A DNA stretch of 64,000 bases from Epiperipatus broadwayi (GCA_028023455.1 JAQFVV010012545.1:436001-500000), one strand, 5' to 3'. Shown: positions 37,513-49,900, counted from the stretch's first letter. Translations and numbers: made by a program. The notes: generated by a model from the sequence alone, not told the origin.

Positions 37513-38289
37513 ACTAAGAAGAATTGTGAAGTTATCAATGCAAAATCTATCATTAAATAAATGTTTTAAAAATCTGCTGAAAAAAAGCACACTTAGAAAA
37601 ACTCACTAATACTAAAGTTTTGATTTTAAAAGATTATTTTGTTAAATGCTTAAATGCACAAATGCAAATATCAGGGATATCACTTATATTTTAATAAAAT
37701 GACTGCCAAGAAATATTTGATCAGACTTTTCCTAGTGACCATATGATTAATTCTTTTTTATTTGTCTAATATCCTACTTATAGCAAAGTGTTATTTTTTT
37801 CTAGTTATCCTGTATTAATATATTATATACTTTTACAAAACTCAAAATACTGGAAATTGCACAAAAAAAAAAAAAAACACCATTAAATCTTTGACAAACA
37901 GTAGTTGACTGACCAGCTAAATATAAATATACTATTAATTGCTTCCTATAATGATTGACATTTCAAATAACAGGTCGAACACAACACATCCACTCAAATG
38001 ATGAAACTGCATTTTGTTTTTATCTTATTCAGCTGATAATGGATAAAGAAACATTTATAACTGGACTGCACCATTCTAGCTATATATCAAGCCAAATAAT
38101 GAGTTTTTCTGTTATGTGGGGAAATATTACAGACAGAACTTTTTTATGCAGCTGGTCAAGGCTACTTAATCATCCATTTCATTTTTTATCTGATTCTTAA
38201 CTGAAAAGATATATACACAATTTACTCATATAGAAATAAATAAATATTCTTTATTTATTCAAAATTAATTTATTATCTCATGATCATCA
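37513..38289. other. AT-rich DNA without recognisable features
   Basis: One 81-residue open frame (37955-38200) has no recognisable content. Nothing else is supported. Confidence 0.4.
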
Positions 38290-38392
38290 ACCATTATCAA
38301 TCCACTGCAGGAAGAAGGTCTCTCCAAGTTCAATCCATCTTTTCCTATCTTTAGCTTCTCTTTTCCACATCACCCCTGCACACTTTCTTATT

Positions 38393-39590
38393 TCATCCAT
38401 CCATCTGACATGTGGTCTCTTTCCTCGGTCTTTTACAATCTCTTGGAATCCACTTTAAAATTTCAATTGTCCATCTATTATCATCTCTTCTAGCAATATG
38501 TCCATCCCAACTCCACTTCAGTCTTTTAATTTTTTCAATGAGGTCAGTAACACGTGTTTGTTCTCTTACCCATACATTGCATTTTCGATCTCGTCTTGTT
38601 ACTCCCAACATGCATATCTCCATACTTCTTTGAGTGGTCTGAAGTCTCTGTATTGCTCTTCTATTAAGTGTCCAAGTCTCAGATCCATAAGTAAGAACTG
38701 GCAAAACACATCTATTAAAAACCTTTCTTTTCAAACACATAGGCATATTTCCTTTTAGTATCAAGTTATTTCTACCAAAAGCACTCCAACCAAGTTTAAT
38801 TCTATGATTAATTTCATCCATTATGTTTCCATCTATATTAATAATCTGACCAAGGTATTTGTAACTGTTAACTTCTTCTAACTCATCGTAATCAATCTTT
38901 ATTTTCATATTTTGCGAAAATCTATTAAACATTACTTTAGTCTTTTTAACATTTATCTTTAGTCCTACTTTTCTATTTTCATCTGATAACTCCTGCAACA
39001 TTTCATGTAGCTCTAAAGCATTATTTGCAAAAACAACTACATCATCTGCAAAATCTAAATGACTTAAATAATCTCCATTTACTTTCACTCCTTTAGCTTC
39101 CCATTTTAATCCACAAAATACTTCTTGCAGCACTGCTGTAAAAAGTTTTGGAGATATGGAGTCACCCTGTCTTACACCTTTTTCAATGTTGATTTTCCTA
39201 CTATCATTATGTAATCTAATTGTTGCTGTTGCATTTTTATAAATATTCTTTAAAATATGACAATATCCTGGATCTACACCTTGATGATCCAATGCTTTAA
39301 TTACTGAAGAAATGTTTATAGAATCAAATGCCTTTTCATAATCAGCAAATCCTAAGCATAATGGCAACTCATATTCATTTGTCCTTTCGATAACGTCTCT
39401 CAATACCTGGATATGATCTACTGTACTAAAACCATTTTTAAATCCAGCTTGTTCTCTTGGTTGGTGGAAGTCCAGTGTTTTTTGTAGACGAGTTGTAATT
39501 ATTTTAGTAAAAATTTTGTATAAAACTGATAAAAGACTGAAAGGTCTGTAATTTCTAATATCTTCTTTATCACCTTTTTTAAATAAATAT
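38393..39590 (-). pseudogene. RTE reverse transcriptase domain and C-terminal region
   Basis: This frame is open from a frameshift near 39590, beginning KKGDKEDIRNYRPFSLLSVL, which is motif 1 of non-LTR reverse transcriptases. It continues through EQAGFKNGFSTVDHIQ, the motif A palm sequence FADYEKAFDSI, RQGDSISPKLF (motif B) and the catalytic LDFADDVVVF (motif C, the two Asp intact). After the thumb come LTYGSETWTLNRRAIQRLQT and KRLKWSWDGHIARRDDNRW, typical of RTE C-termini. The end is frameshifted: PRKETTCQMDG replaces the PRKRPHVRWMDEIRK-type ending still readable in the 61-kb copy, so the last ~35 residues are lost. All catalytic motifs are present; only the frame is broken. Confidence 0.9.
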
Positions 39591-39599
39591 TAATATTAA

Positions 39600-39865
39600 T
39601 ACTGCATTCTTCCAATCATCTGGTACATCTTTATCATTTAGACATTTGGTATATAACTTTGCTAAAAAAATTCTATTTCTTCACCTGCTTCTTTTAATAT
39701 ATCAATTATAATTCCATCATTACCTGGAGCCTTCCCTTTCTTCATAAATTTAATTGCATGTCTCACTTCCTCATTCAAAATTCTGGGCAATTCAGAAGAT
39801 ATAATAGATATAGGAGGCACTTTGTTCTTTATTACTATAATTCTTGATAGAAGTTTTCTACCCAT
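39600..39865 (-). pseudogene. RTE linker between endonuclease and reverse transcriptase, frameshifted
   Basis: The stretch 39662-39865 reads LPRILNEEVRHAIKFMKKGK and APGNDGIIIDILKEAGEEIE, the conserved helical linker of RTE proteins that precedes the fingers. A poly-T run at about 39662-39670 shifts the frame. The downstream piece LAKLYTKCLNDKDVPDDWKN continues in another frame to about 39590. Upstream, MKWVENFYQEL near 39850 is in a third frame. These breaks separate the endonuclease from the reverse transcriptase. Confidence 0.82.
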
Positions 39866-40026
39866 TTCATGATGTCATCTTTCTTTTTAGTAATAATGCC
39901 ATCTTTTTTTCTTATTGCAGATATAAATTTCCTACCAATACTAAAATGTTGTTTTACACTCTTTAGACTTTTATCTCTTCTACAGCTTTCCTTGCTAGGT
40001 CACAATTATACTTTCTTATATCATTT

Positions 40027-41247
40027 TCAACTCTTTTCTGCACCAATTTTACAAAATTCGAGATATTCAATCTTTTTTAATGCATCATTGTTGTATATCC
40101 TCATATTCCTTCTTTTCTTCATAAATTCTCTAGTCTCAGTAGAAATTTTATTGGTCAATTGCTGCTTTTTTCCACCAGCTATCTTTGTTGCAGTTTTTAA
40201 AAGTGTATCGCTTATTTTCCTATTAATGTCACTTAAATCTGAATCATGTTCAAAATCTACTAATACTTGAAACCGATTTGTGAGTTCTAATTTAAATTCA
40301 TTAGAATGTTTCTGAAGATTAGGAATATCAACTGTAAATATTGTTTTTCTTAATAATTTTTGTCTCTCTAGTTTTGCATTAACATGTATCTTACATCTTA
40401 CTAACTGATGATCACTTCCTGTGTTAAATTTATTAAGAACATTACAATCTTGAAATATGTATTTTCTGTTAGTCAAAATATAATCCAATTCTGCTGTACC
40501 TTCATTTGGATGCTTCCATATCCATTTCCTTTTAACATTTTTCTCAAAAAAAGAATTCATAATATAAAGTTTTTCTTTTTCTGCAAACTCCACAAGTCTA
40601 TGTCCTCTCTCATTTCTATTACCATAACCAAAATTACCTACAGCATTTTCATCTTTCATTTGTTTACCAATTCTAGCATTAAAGTCTCCCATAACAATTT
40701 TAAAATGTTGTTTACTCTGATCAAAAGCCTTTTGTACATCCATATAAAAATCTTCTATAACTTCATCACTATGAGAACTTGTTGGGGCATAAACCTGAAT
40801 TATCTGCATTTGGTATCTGCTATTAAGTTGTAAAACTAATCTTGCCACTCTGTCCGATACACCATCAATCTCCACAATGTTATTCTTCCATTTTTCATTT
40901 ATAATGAATCCTACTCCACTTGTATTTCCAATATTTGTACCTTTATAGTAGAATATATGTCCACTTTTTAAATCAATAATTTCTTCACCTTTTCTTCTAA
41001 CTTCCCAAAGTCCAACAATGTCCCATTTAATATAAGACAGTTCTTCTTCTAACTCTTGCAATCTTCCTTCACTTGAAAGTGATCTGCAGTTGTAAGTACT
41101 TAAATAAAAAGTCATCATCAAATGGCAGCCTGAGTCCGCAATCAGGGGATTCTTAGCACCCTCCGCCTTCGGCCACCAACCATTACCTTGATTGGTAACT
41201 TTACAGCCTCCTGGGAATAAGGGCCATGATTTATTTTTGTCTGTCAT
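40027..41247 (-). pseudogene. RTE apurinic-type endonuclease domain (open frame of 406 residues)
   Basis: The domain nicks target DNA to prime reverse transcription. I start it at ATG 41247 (MTDKNKSWPLFPGG); an upstream extension to 41364 opens only at a TTG and looks like leader. Family landmarks in the 406-residue frame: TYNCRSL with Asn 53, the catalytic Glu 82 in GLWEVRRKGEE, VYAPTSSHSDE near 153, GDFNARIG at 187-194, ELDYIL with Asp 255, and the C-terminal GSDHQLVR with SDH at 278-280. All acids and the final His expected for this fold are present. The frame then runs on into the linker and stops at 40027 (CKIGAEKS). It is the best preserved protein in the window, but cannot make the full enzyme because of the downstream breaks. 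Confidence 0.9.
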
Positions 41248-42174
41248 GATTGTATATATTGGAAAAAATATTCTTAAACTCGGAGGTAAAAAGCCAATAA
41301 ACTCACAACACTGGCTAATGCGTTGTAAAGGATAGCTTAATGCACACATTCCTAAAAAGATCAAGCATATTTATTGAACCCAATCCATTTGGAATTTATA
41401 TTAATAATGGGAAAGATTATTTGTTTGTTATTATTATGACATATATACATATAATACACAATAAATTATTAAATTATAATAAATTTAATAAGATCAATAT
41501 TTTACAAAGTAATATTGTATATATATATAAATTATTTGATTAAATAAACTGTAATGTATATATATTGTGCCCTTTTCTATAGGTCAATGATGGTTATAAA
41601 TGGTCAATTACTAAAAAATTTTAAAATTAATATTATATAGTATTTAAAATTATAGACTATATTAAGCAGTAAAAGATTAATATGATATATTTAATAATAA
41701 ATATTGTGATGGTGAGAATTGTATCTAATTCTATATTTTTCTAAATTGTTTTTCAAAATTTTATATAATTATTTTATATAATATAAGTAGCAAATTTATT
41801 AAGACAGATAAAATTAGACTAAACACCGGAAATGACTATGTGACTGTCTGAAATATTCTATGTATAAGCACCGGTTTAAATTAATACTAATAATTAAAAT
41901 ATTTAAATAGTATATTATAGAAGTGGATGGAATTGTCACACATCATAATAAAAATAAGTAGTATACACCTTTATTAATTATTGTTTCAAAATTGTTTTAA
42001 AGGTAGTTAAATTGTAATAGATAATAATTGATTTAAAAATAATAATGAGTTAACATTTAAGTCTATTACGTCATGATTTTAAAACTTTAGAAATTGTTTA
42101 TAAATCCAAGTAGGGATTGACCAATAAAAAATAGATCTTGGCAGGCAGACAACCAAAATCATGCCAACTAATTG

Positions 42175-42180
42175 TATAAA
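42175..42180 (+). promoter_or_regulatory. TATA-box candidate of duplicated module, copy 1
   Basis: TATAAA precedes the conserved AGGGGAGA block by a few bases. A matching TATAAAT stands about 25 bp upstream of the same block in the other copy, so a core promoter position is plausible in both. Confidence 0.4.
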
Positions 42181-42217
42181 CAGGGGAGAACAAAAATGTG
42201 TTGACTCCAGAGCAGAG

Positions 42218-42265
42218 GTAAAATTTTAAGCTCTCTAAATTTTTTTTTTTTCTTCAATTTATTAG
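42218..42265 (+). other. Candidate leader intron of duplicated module, copy 1
   Basis: GCAGAG is followed by GTAAAA at 42218, then a T-rich tract, and TTATTAG ends at 42265 before TCAATTTTATTA. The other copy has GTATAT at 63126 and TTTTAG ending at 63176 before TCAATTTTTA at the same place. The 48- and 51-base intervals thus keep GT and AG ends and a pyrimidine tract although the interior has diverged. This is inference from two copies only. Confidence 0.35.
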
Positions 42266-42447
42266 TCAATTTTATTATCATTTTTAATAATATCTTTGAA
42301 AGAAACCAACTGACAATTTAAAAATCATCCGAAGAGAATCTTAGAATAAAGTGTTTTAAAAAAAGTTTTTCATAGTAATGTTTCACTAACTTTACAGTAA
42401 CCTGCCAGTGGATTCTATCGAAATATAATCGGAGTTTTCAATAGAAA

Positions 42448-42672
42448 ATGGATAGATTCTTAAAACCAAGTTGTAAATTTTATAATGTTCCAAATATGTT
42501 AATATTATTCGTTGATATAGTTTATATAGCGTATCACTATGAAAGCTGTTTTCGTGCGTATAAAATCAATGAAAGGACATTGTGCGCAAAGTTAATGAAG
42601 ATAATGGAAAATAAAAATAAGTATTATTCGTATAAGAATAAATGGACAAAAGGAATTTTAATATTGAAATAG
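42448..42672 (+). CDS. Hypothetical 74-residue protein, unknown function
   Basis: The frame begins MDRFLKPSCKFYNVPNMLIL and ends in a lysine-rich tail (KNKYYSYKNKWTKG). It holds one weakly hydrophobic stretch (NMLILFVDIVYIAY, about residues 15-28). It matches no family I know. Its start lies at the same place in the duplicated module as ATG 63362 in copy 2, where the frame reads MDIL and then a stop; similarity of the two translations is very weak. It sits behind a candidate TATA box and short intron. It may be the first coding piece of a decayed gene, or simply chance. Confidence 0.3.
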   Translation: MDRFLKPSCKFYNVPNMLILFVDIVYIAYHYESCFRAYKINERTLCAKLMKIMENKNKYYSYKNKWTKGILILK

Positions 42673-42960
42673 TTTGAATTGCTTTCTTTAAGATGACTTG
42701 AGAAAATACTCTAGAAAATAGTTAAAGATCGGAAGTAGTGTATATAAAATAATAATGAATGAAAGTGAAGTTTTACCAAGGAAAACACTTGCCTAAAAAA
42801 AAAAAAAAAATATTTTACAGAAGAGAAATATAAAATATTGGATCCATGGAAAACGCAATTGGTACCGTAATTATTAAATAATTGTAGTTTAACTAGAAAT
42901 AAAGATGCATCAACGCGCCAAGGTAATATTCGCCAGAACATTAAAAAGCTTCGTGGGATA

Positions 42961-45900
42961 ACTAAATAAAATGTTTTCTAATAATTTTGGATTAAACACT
43001 AAAACTAAAGATCGTCTAAACAGTTTATTAAATGAACTAATTTATTTAAAACTTTAATAAGCATAAAGGAGAACATTCGGACAAAAGAAGAAATAATAAA
43101 TATTATGGGACTAACCAAGATTTACCGTCAGAAAAATATGTGATTATGGTTTGAATTATTTTCTTTACTAATCTAAGTTAAACATTAAGTTTTAGATAGC
43201 GATAGGGAAAACAAAATACATTAATTTGTAATATAACATTATATGAAATAATATGTTTTGATTTTGAATTTTAAAATAAAATTGTATGTATGTGGAAATT
43301 TGTATATTTGCGATGCTCGAAGAGAAAGAAACCTACTACGAACTCTGATAGGAAGATAAAGATTGTTTTTGGTAACATTTATAATTATTAATGATATATA
43401 ATGTATGTTTTATTTATTTAGATCAGCTGAGAATCGAATGAATGTAGCACAAAAGTTTTATTGTTATTATTGTTGTAAAACGCATTTTTGAAAACAACAC
43501 TCTAAAACACTTTGAGATGTGATTAGATTTTAAAAATATGCATACGATAATCATTTTATGTGTTATTAATATAGTTCAATATAACCGATGGTTATGTGAT
43601 ATTTTCTGTTAATTTTCCGATTGGGATATTTAAATGTTATTTTAACAAAACGTAGATGTTGAACCTATAGTGTAATAAAGCAAGACAAATTGTTCTTATG
43701 GAATAGGGAAATGTTTTTATATTAACGAATTTTGTTTATTGTTTTTTAAAAAGTAGTTAGTATTTTATCGATGTTGGATACAGTAAAAATCTCGAGAGAT
43801 AGTTTGGGTAGTGACTTGGTAGTACGTGGTGATTCGGAAACCAAGAGGATGTATTAAAAACTAGGATGCTACAGGGAGTGAAATAATAAGTAGTTTTAGA
43901 TGTTAATCAGCGTAGTTAACAAAGCCCTATGACTGGTACACATGTTGTCTTTGACAGTGGTATTTTATATATTTCTTGTGAGTTGTACTAGATGTTTGGT
44001 AAAGCTGAGTAAATAGCTGCCACATCATGCTTATCGCCAAGGTTATTAGACAATGAATGTCGGACCTATTCACACTGTTCCATATATTTTTGAAGTATAT
44101 TGCGGATAAGTTATCTATCTATCTTCCCGAAATCCTATACATCTTTCGCTATCTTTATCTGTATTTCTTGCAACTACATCGTTATATAATAAGTCTATTA
44201 AAAGGGAAACAATAGATATTTTAGAATGTATGTCATGCTGTTATTTGGAATAAGAATAGTTAAGTATTAACGAAGAGTAGATTCTGATTATTGAAAGAAA
44301 GATGCAGATATCCTAAGAAAGGAAGGAGTTTAGAGAATTATTTTAATTCTTTTTTAAGAAATGAACTATAATTTTATAAAAGTATATCCAAATAGAAATA
44401 TACAAAAATATTAAATATAATTTCACGTTTTTCTTATTGTTAATTATATTTTAAAAAATATAAGTATTGCATATTTAAAAAATACAATAACATTCGATAA
44501 TTATAGTATATGTGAAACTGTAACAGGTGATAATTAAACCCGTGTTATAGTATTATACATGAGTATGGCTTATGGAATAAACGTATTATAGTTTACGAGC
44601 ATTGGAGAACAAACGTTAAAAGTAATAATAATATTTGAATAATATGCGGGGTGACTTATATAAAGTTACAAGAAAATGTAATTTTATTTTAAAAAACCAT
44701 ATTGATTGTAAAATTATGATGTTATAAATGATGTTTATCCACATAGATAATTTATAATACAGTAACTTTAATATTAAAAGGTAAAGAATGGGGTTACCCA
44801 TAAAATAGTTAAAATAAGTGATATGATAAACCTAATGAGAAATAAATAAATAACTTTTAAAAGGCATAATAAGTTTAATTAACGATAAAAGAAATATAAA
44901 TGTGTATAATTCAGCTATTGTAGTATAAAGAAAAATGAGGACTTCCCTTGTAAATAGATGTAGATGGATTTGTTTGTTTTATTTATTTTTTATTGATGTT
45001 AATAAAATTTTAAAATTTGTTTATTAAAACTTGTGTCTGAGTTTTGTTTTCTCTACATCATTGCATGAATTCACCGGGTATGTTCACAACCATTAAACTA
45101 AGTATATGATTGTTTGCACAAAAGATAAATAGAGAAGTATGTTTAATCTTAAATATTTATTGATGTTCTTGTAATTAGATAATTATCAAATTGCATTGCG
45201 TTACTGGTCATCAATCCATTATCAAAATATTTTGCTAAATTATATGCTATTAGTTGCCACTTGCTTTATTTATCAGATTATCTAAACACTGCCATTTATT
45301 AATTTATTTTATTACTTAAAGATAAAAAAGGGGATATTAGATTATTAACTAATTTATTACGGTTATAAATTTGCGATGAAAGAAAAGCTGTACTAGTTGG
45401 ATTAAGCAATGAAGATTGTGATTATTATTGTTTTATTATTAATCTAATTTCAGAGTAGTAGATTATGACATAAAATCCCTTATCATATTTTGCTACCATA
45501 TGTTATTAACATACGAATAAATTTAAGAACCTGAGATTATTTCATTTGAGCTAGATGATTACTACTATTATTATTAGAGATAAAAGATTAATACTTTAAT
45601 TGTTAAATGATTCTTAGTGATTAGAAGTTGCGGAAGTCATAAGAATACTATGTAGTTATTATGTGTAATAGTAGTATAAGGGGGGATAGTGTTCTTATGC
45701 CATTGAGGTGGTATCCTGTGGGATATTGTCTCAATGTAATCTACCTTGTCACCCATATTTCCACTTCTAGTCTCATGAATTCCTGAATATTTATTTGAGT
45801 TAGTTTAAAACAGAACCTAAGTTAATTTTAAGAAACTTGAGCTAGTAAAGCATTTAATTGAATATTTCATTAATTATTAGAGCTAGAACCCGGTTAGGTG

Positions 45901-46552
45901 ATTTTCACTATATTATATTTATTTTGGGGGAAGTGGAGATGCGGGAACGGGGCGGTTAGATTATGGCCCTCAACGTGATTGGCCTGATGTGTAGTGGAGC
46001 TACACACGATGACAAGGGCAGAATATATGTATTTTTAATTTAAAATTGAATATTAATTTATAGTTAAATGAATTTGGGATGGCCTGAAGTTAAGTTGCGG
46101 TGGACACGTGTGTGAAAATAAAATTGATTTTATTTTTTTTTTATTTGTAATAAATGAAATATATTTAAACAATACATATAAAAATCTAAATGAATTTAAA
46201 CAATAGGCAGTTTAGCGTTTTATATAAAAATAGAAACTTTTTACAAATCGTTCTTCTTATTGTTATAGCACCAGTAACAAAAGACAGCAATTAAAATTAA
46301 AATTTAGAACGCTAAAATGGATTTTACTTTTTTCTTTTAGTTAAATTATAAACATTTTAAAAGTCAAATGCTGTAGTTAAAAGTTTACCAAATTCAGAGG
46401 AAAGAAAATGAAATAAGAAGTAAGAATAATTGATAAATTCTTAAATAATTAAATCGTGTTTTAAAAGTTGTTGGAGTAAATTTGAATATTTTAAATCTTT
46501 TTAAAAAGAATAACGAGAATTAAGTCTGATGAAAATTGGAAAAGAAAAAAAA
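42961..46552. other. AT-rich DNA, possible continuation of module, with a poly(A)-site-like region
   Basis: A run of sequence somewhat richer in G than its surroundings continues from the module, without any frame above about 60 residues. At about 44999-45050 AATAAA is followed by a GT-rich stretch (TTGTGTCTGAGTTTTGTTTT), a layout typical of a polyadenylation site. A GC-rich island lies at about 45930-46020 (GCGGGAACGGGGCGG and nearby); I cannot explain it. Confidence 0.35.
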
Positions 46553-46802
46553 ATGAAATAATTTTCTTAATATATATATAGTGCTTCTATATTATCTGAT
46601 ATAAATTTATTATTACAAATAATTATTAAATTGTACTTTAATATGAAGATGGGCTAGAGCAAAACATGCTATTTTGCATGAAATAATTTTCTTAATATAT
46701 ATATAGCGCTTCTATATTATCTGATATAAATTTATTATTACAAATAATTATTAAATTGTACTTTAATATGAAGATGGGCTAGAGCAAAACATGCTATTCT
46801 GC
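46553..46802. repeat. Two-unit tandem repeat of 125 bp, nearly identical
   Basis: Unit 1 is 46553-46677 and unit 2 is 46678-46802; both start ATGAAATAATTTTC and end ATGCTATTYTGC. I see two differences: GTGCTT against GCGCTT, and TATTTTGC against TATTCTGC. The duplication is recent. Confidence 0.9.
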
Positions 46803-48899
46803 ATCATGGTATTTCCTACCAGCTGCATTAAACCTCTATATCTATATATATATTTCTACTTTATTGTAAACACACAAGAAGATGCCTGCAGTCCAAAGTA
46901 AACAAGGATTGGAATACTTTATGGTCAATCAAATGAGGATCAAGGTGTTTGCCATTAAACACAACTACAGGAGACACCATTGTACCTATCTATCCTTGCT
47001 AAGGAAAATGATTTACTAAGTGAAACTGCTTTGAAGAACAACTTGCCTAAATATCAACTACTACTACTTCTATTATGATGATTTTTATGAACTTTGTTCC
47101 AATTACAATTTTTAATCAAAGAATCAATATTGTAAATTTTTGTTTATTTTTTTTTTTATTCATGTTATCTGTTGTATTTTCACACTCTGGTGCTAAAGCC
47201 TCATTTTTTTTGAAAATTAGCAAAGAAGAAAAGAGGGGATTATTCTTTTTGATATTTTTATATTTTCATTGTAAATAAAATTTAGGTTCACCCACCTTCA
47301 CATCAGGTTATTCACAAATATTGAGGTAGGATTATCTACATTTATTTTCATAGATTAAATTACAACACTATACAGAATACATATTATATGTTTTATTTTG
47401 TGATTAACCTTGTACATATATTTTCTAGTATGTCTGACTAATCAACTAGTATCTGTCTCTATCATATATATAAAATTGGGGAAACTTGTTAAATAGACTA
47501 ACATTTAGCTAGCCAGCATCTCAATGATATTAAATAACTAAAGTTTATTTTTCTATATAATTATAATTTGTAGAGAATGAGTGACATAGCTGGATTTCTA
47601 CCATGGGGTATAAGGGTTGGATTAGAATAATCATTAATTAGTAAAATGGTAGAGATTCACATGTGACACATGTACATATGATTATTTTATTTTTTTATTT
47701 TTTTTATCATTACTATTGTTGTTATACTTGATATTTATTATTGTTAATAAATGTTTGAGAGTTTGTATTATTCCGGTCTCTGGTTTATTGAGTTGTCCTG
47801 ACATTCCGCAGTCTATAAACAATTAGGCATGCATACACATCCATTTTTCTTATCATATAAAAGCTTAAAAATAAAACAAATATAATAGATGCTAGTTGTA
47901 ACCTATATATAGGTGCAGGTGTTGCTTTGTGTATCTGTTCAAACCTGCTAAAGGAGTTAAAAGCAATATTCTCTCTGGGCTTGAATATTAGGGCATAACG
48001 GAATTTAAAAGAGGAAAAGTGGATGAACTAACCTAAATTGCATTTGTTATTATTAAATAGGGACAGAGTTAGTCAATTAAAGGGTATGCAATCATTGGTT
48101 AAGCATTTCATCGGGTTCTCATTAGCATTCTATCAGATGATCCACAGTCTGAACATAGTTGGATGCAACTTTTTTCCATTCTAAACCTGATAGGTCTTTG
48201 CAATTGTTTCATTAGGGGTAATAAATTAGAGCATATTAACTTATCCCCACACCATATTGCTACATCTGCATAGTAGTACAGTCTGCAAGTTAGTCGACTA
48301 TCCATTATATCTGGTGCACCATCACTGGGCTTGGTTAGTTTATGATTGTTGATGAAGAGTACTGCCCATTGTATTGGTGTTAGCAATGTTTGGGATTAGT
48401 TGTAATTGTTCCATCCATTATATCTGGCACCAGCAACATTTGGGGCTCGATAGATAGGTGTATCATCACATAAATACTTTGAGTAAGTTGGTCATACATT
48501 GTGATCGAACCAGCTGATTGTTGAATCAGATCTATATATCTAAGTGGAAATCTTTCGGTCCATTATAGCGTGTTGGTGAGCCGCCCATCCATGTTCGTAT
48601 ACTATATGAATAATCACATAGTAATAACAGCTGCAACGACAAGAACGTATAGTGGACATTAGGAATTTGCCCTGCTCGATTCCTTTAAGGCCTCCAAGAG
48701 GAATCAAAGGGTCTCCTTTCAGTTAATAGCAACTCCTTTCTGCAGCCAATTTATTACCTACTCCTATATATATATGAAATCATAAATGAAATGGAAATAA
48801 AAGCAAATGATGAAGTTTGCTAAAAATCCCAGATATAAATCTGTTAGTAAGGGCCTAAAATTTCTTCTATCTGGTCATCCTTGTAAAAAAGAACTGTTG
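46803..48899. other. Mixed stretch, no assignable gene
   Basis: It contains an open frame of 67 residues at 47075-47278 with no recognisable content, and AATAAA followed by a GT-rich tract near 47745-47790, which resembles a poly(A) site. At 48300-48450 the phrase TCCATTATATCTGG occurs twice (about 48299 and 48414) next to GGTGCACCA or GGCACCA, a local duplication. The minus-strand frame 48108-48386 overlaps it and resembles no known family. Confidence 0.35.
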
Positions 48900-49745
48900 C
48901 TGAGCAAGGATGACAGTGATGACTCTATGGCCATCTTTGATTTTGTTGGAAGAATTCAGAGTTATTGAAAGTATGTTGTTGTTATGCAGAATGTTAATAA
49001 TTCCATTATACTATCAATAGGTAGTGCTGTTCTAGTTTGTAGACTATCACCATCATATAACCTTTTCCTTACAATAGACAATGCCTCATAACATGGTACA
49101 TTTGTAAACAGACTTTCCACATCAAAGCTTACCAATATGTCAGTTCTTTCCATTTTCATGTCCCTAACTAATTATACAAAGTGCTTAGAATCTCTGACGA
49201 AAGACTAAGAACTTCGAGAAGAAATCTTGACAAATTTTGACATGGTGAATGGAACATTGTCTTTATGAATTTTAGGCAGTCCATACAGGTAAGGAATCTT
49301 GCTGAAATAAGAAGTTAAATTTTCTTTTTTCTGAATCACTGAAATGCTTGTAGTTTTACCTCTGTATTTGGAATTGGATTTTATTTGGCCTGCTATGAGG
49401 AGACCTTGTATTTTGTTATCATAATCAGTTTTATCCATTACAACCATAGTGTTACTTTTGTCAGCCAGAAAAATGATTATAGATGTATCCTGTTTGAGCG
49501 ATTTAATAGCTTTTCTCTCATCACATGAAATGTTTGATTTCTGCTTGTGCACTTGATGTCTCAAGTGTCCTTTTTATTCTCCAGCGTAACTCTGCTGCTT
49601 CTTCTAGAGTCAAGTTTTGAGTTACCTCCTCAATGGCTGCCATTATATCCAATAATGGGAAATTCAAACCTTTTTCAAGAACTGATTTACAAGCTTCTTC
49701 TTCTGAAGTTCTTTTATCCTTCCATGTAACTTACAATATGATCTA
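48900..49745 (-). pseudogene. Penelope-like element reverse transcriptase fragment
   Basis: On the minus strand the N-terminal part, from about 49745, reads VLEKGLNFPLLDIMAAIEEV-like sequence (here LKKGLNFPLLDIMAAI), then EERKAIKSLKQDTSIIIFLA and DKSNTMVVMDKTDYDNKIQG, the A-D-K-G-N-A-T-V-V-M-D block typical of Penelope-like elements, and YLYGLPKIHKDNVPF (L-Y-G-L-P-K-I-H-K). The next part resumes near 49195 in shifted frame as RDSKHFV, a stop, LVRDMKMERTDILVSFDVES and LFTNVPCYEALSIVRKRLYD (palm motif with F-D-V-x-S-L-F-T-N-V-P). It ends after TALPIDSIMELL and CITTTYF. The Y-x-D-D part of the palm, the thumb and the GIY-YIG endonuclease are missing. It is a 5'-end fragment with stops and frame changes, inactive. 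Confidence 0.85.
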
Positions 49746-49900
49746 CTGCTTGATATATTTATATATGAGGGTTGGTTCAAATCCTCCCGAGACCTTCAAT
49801 TTTTTTTTTTATCAGGCGAGTCCTTCAATTTTTTTTATTTTTATCAAGGCTAATTACTTTTTTTTATATATGTATCAAATTTCTACTATATGTTCCCTTT
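49746..49900. other. Short AT-rich spacer
   Basis: A pyrimidine-rich spacer between the Penelope fragment and the tRNA-like sequence, with a twice-repeated CCTTCAATTTTTTTT phrase at about 49793 and 49822. Confidence 0.4.

Larger units (their letters stand above)
38290..41364 (-). mobile_element. RTE-clade non-LTR retrotransposon, nearly full length, inactivated
   Basis: On the minus strand the element has a leader, an endonuclease region, a linker, a reverse transcriptase and a C-terminal region, and ends in a short TGA/ATG-rich tail before 38290. This is the RTE order: one long protein with an N-terminal apurinic-type endonuclease and a C-terminal reverse transcriptase, no gag ORF. At least three frameshifts break the frame, near 39590, near 39660 (in a poly-T run) and near 39860, plus a stop at 40027. 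The 3' part is about 95% identical by eye to the truncated copy at 60846-61965, so both moved fairly recently. The 5' limit is approximate. Confidence 0.88.
41550..42960 (+). repeat. Diverged duplicated module, copy 1
   Basis: This region matches 62065-64000 in the same orientation as a chain of blocks: CCCTTTTCTATAGGTCA (41571), GATGGTGAGAATTGTATYTAATTC-like sequence (41708), ATTATAGAAKTGGATRGAATT (41924), TTACGTCAT (42064), AGGGGAGA (42183), an ATGGATA start (42448), and GGATCCATGGAAA (42840) followed by GATGCATC and AATATTCGCCAGAA-like sequence to about 42930. Between blocks the copies differ strongly, with many indels, so the duplication is old. No transposase or reverse transcriptase is recognisable in it. 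It lies directly upstream of an RTE LINE, as does the other copy. It may extend further right, since the other copy is cut by the window end. Confidence 0.75.

Noticed and set aside
39869-40833. Plus-strand frames of 133 and 141 residues
   Set aside because: They are antisense shadows of the RTE endonuclease and its flanks; hydrophobic composition comes from the AT-rich complement.
46553-46802. CRISPR-like or satellite array
   Set aside because: Only two adjacent units without spacers, in a eukaryotic context; it is a simple tandem duplication.
48108-48386. Minus-strand 92-residue frame as part of the Penelope-like protein
   Set aside because: It has none of the expected palm, thumb or GIY-YIG motifs and lies about 0.5 kb beyond the recognisable end.
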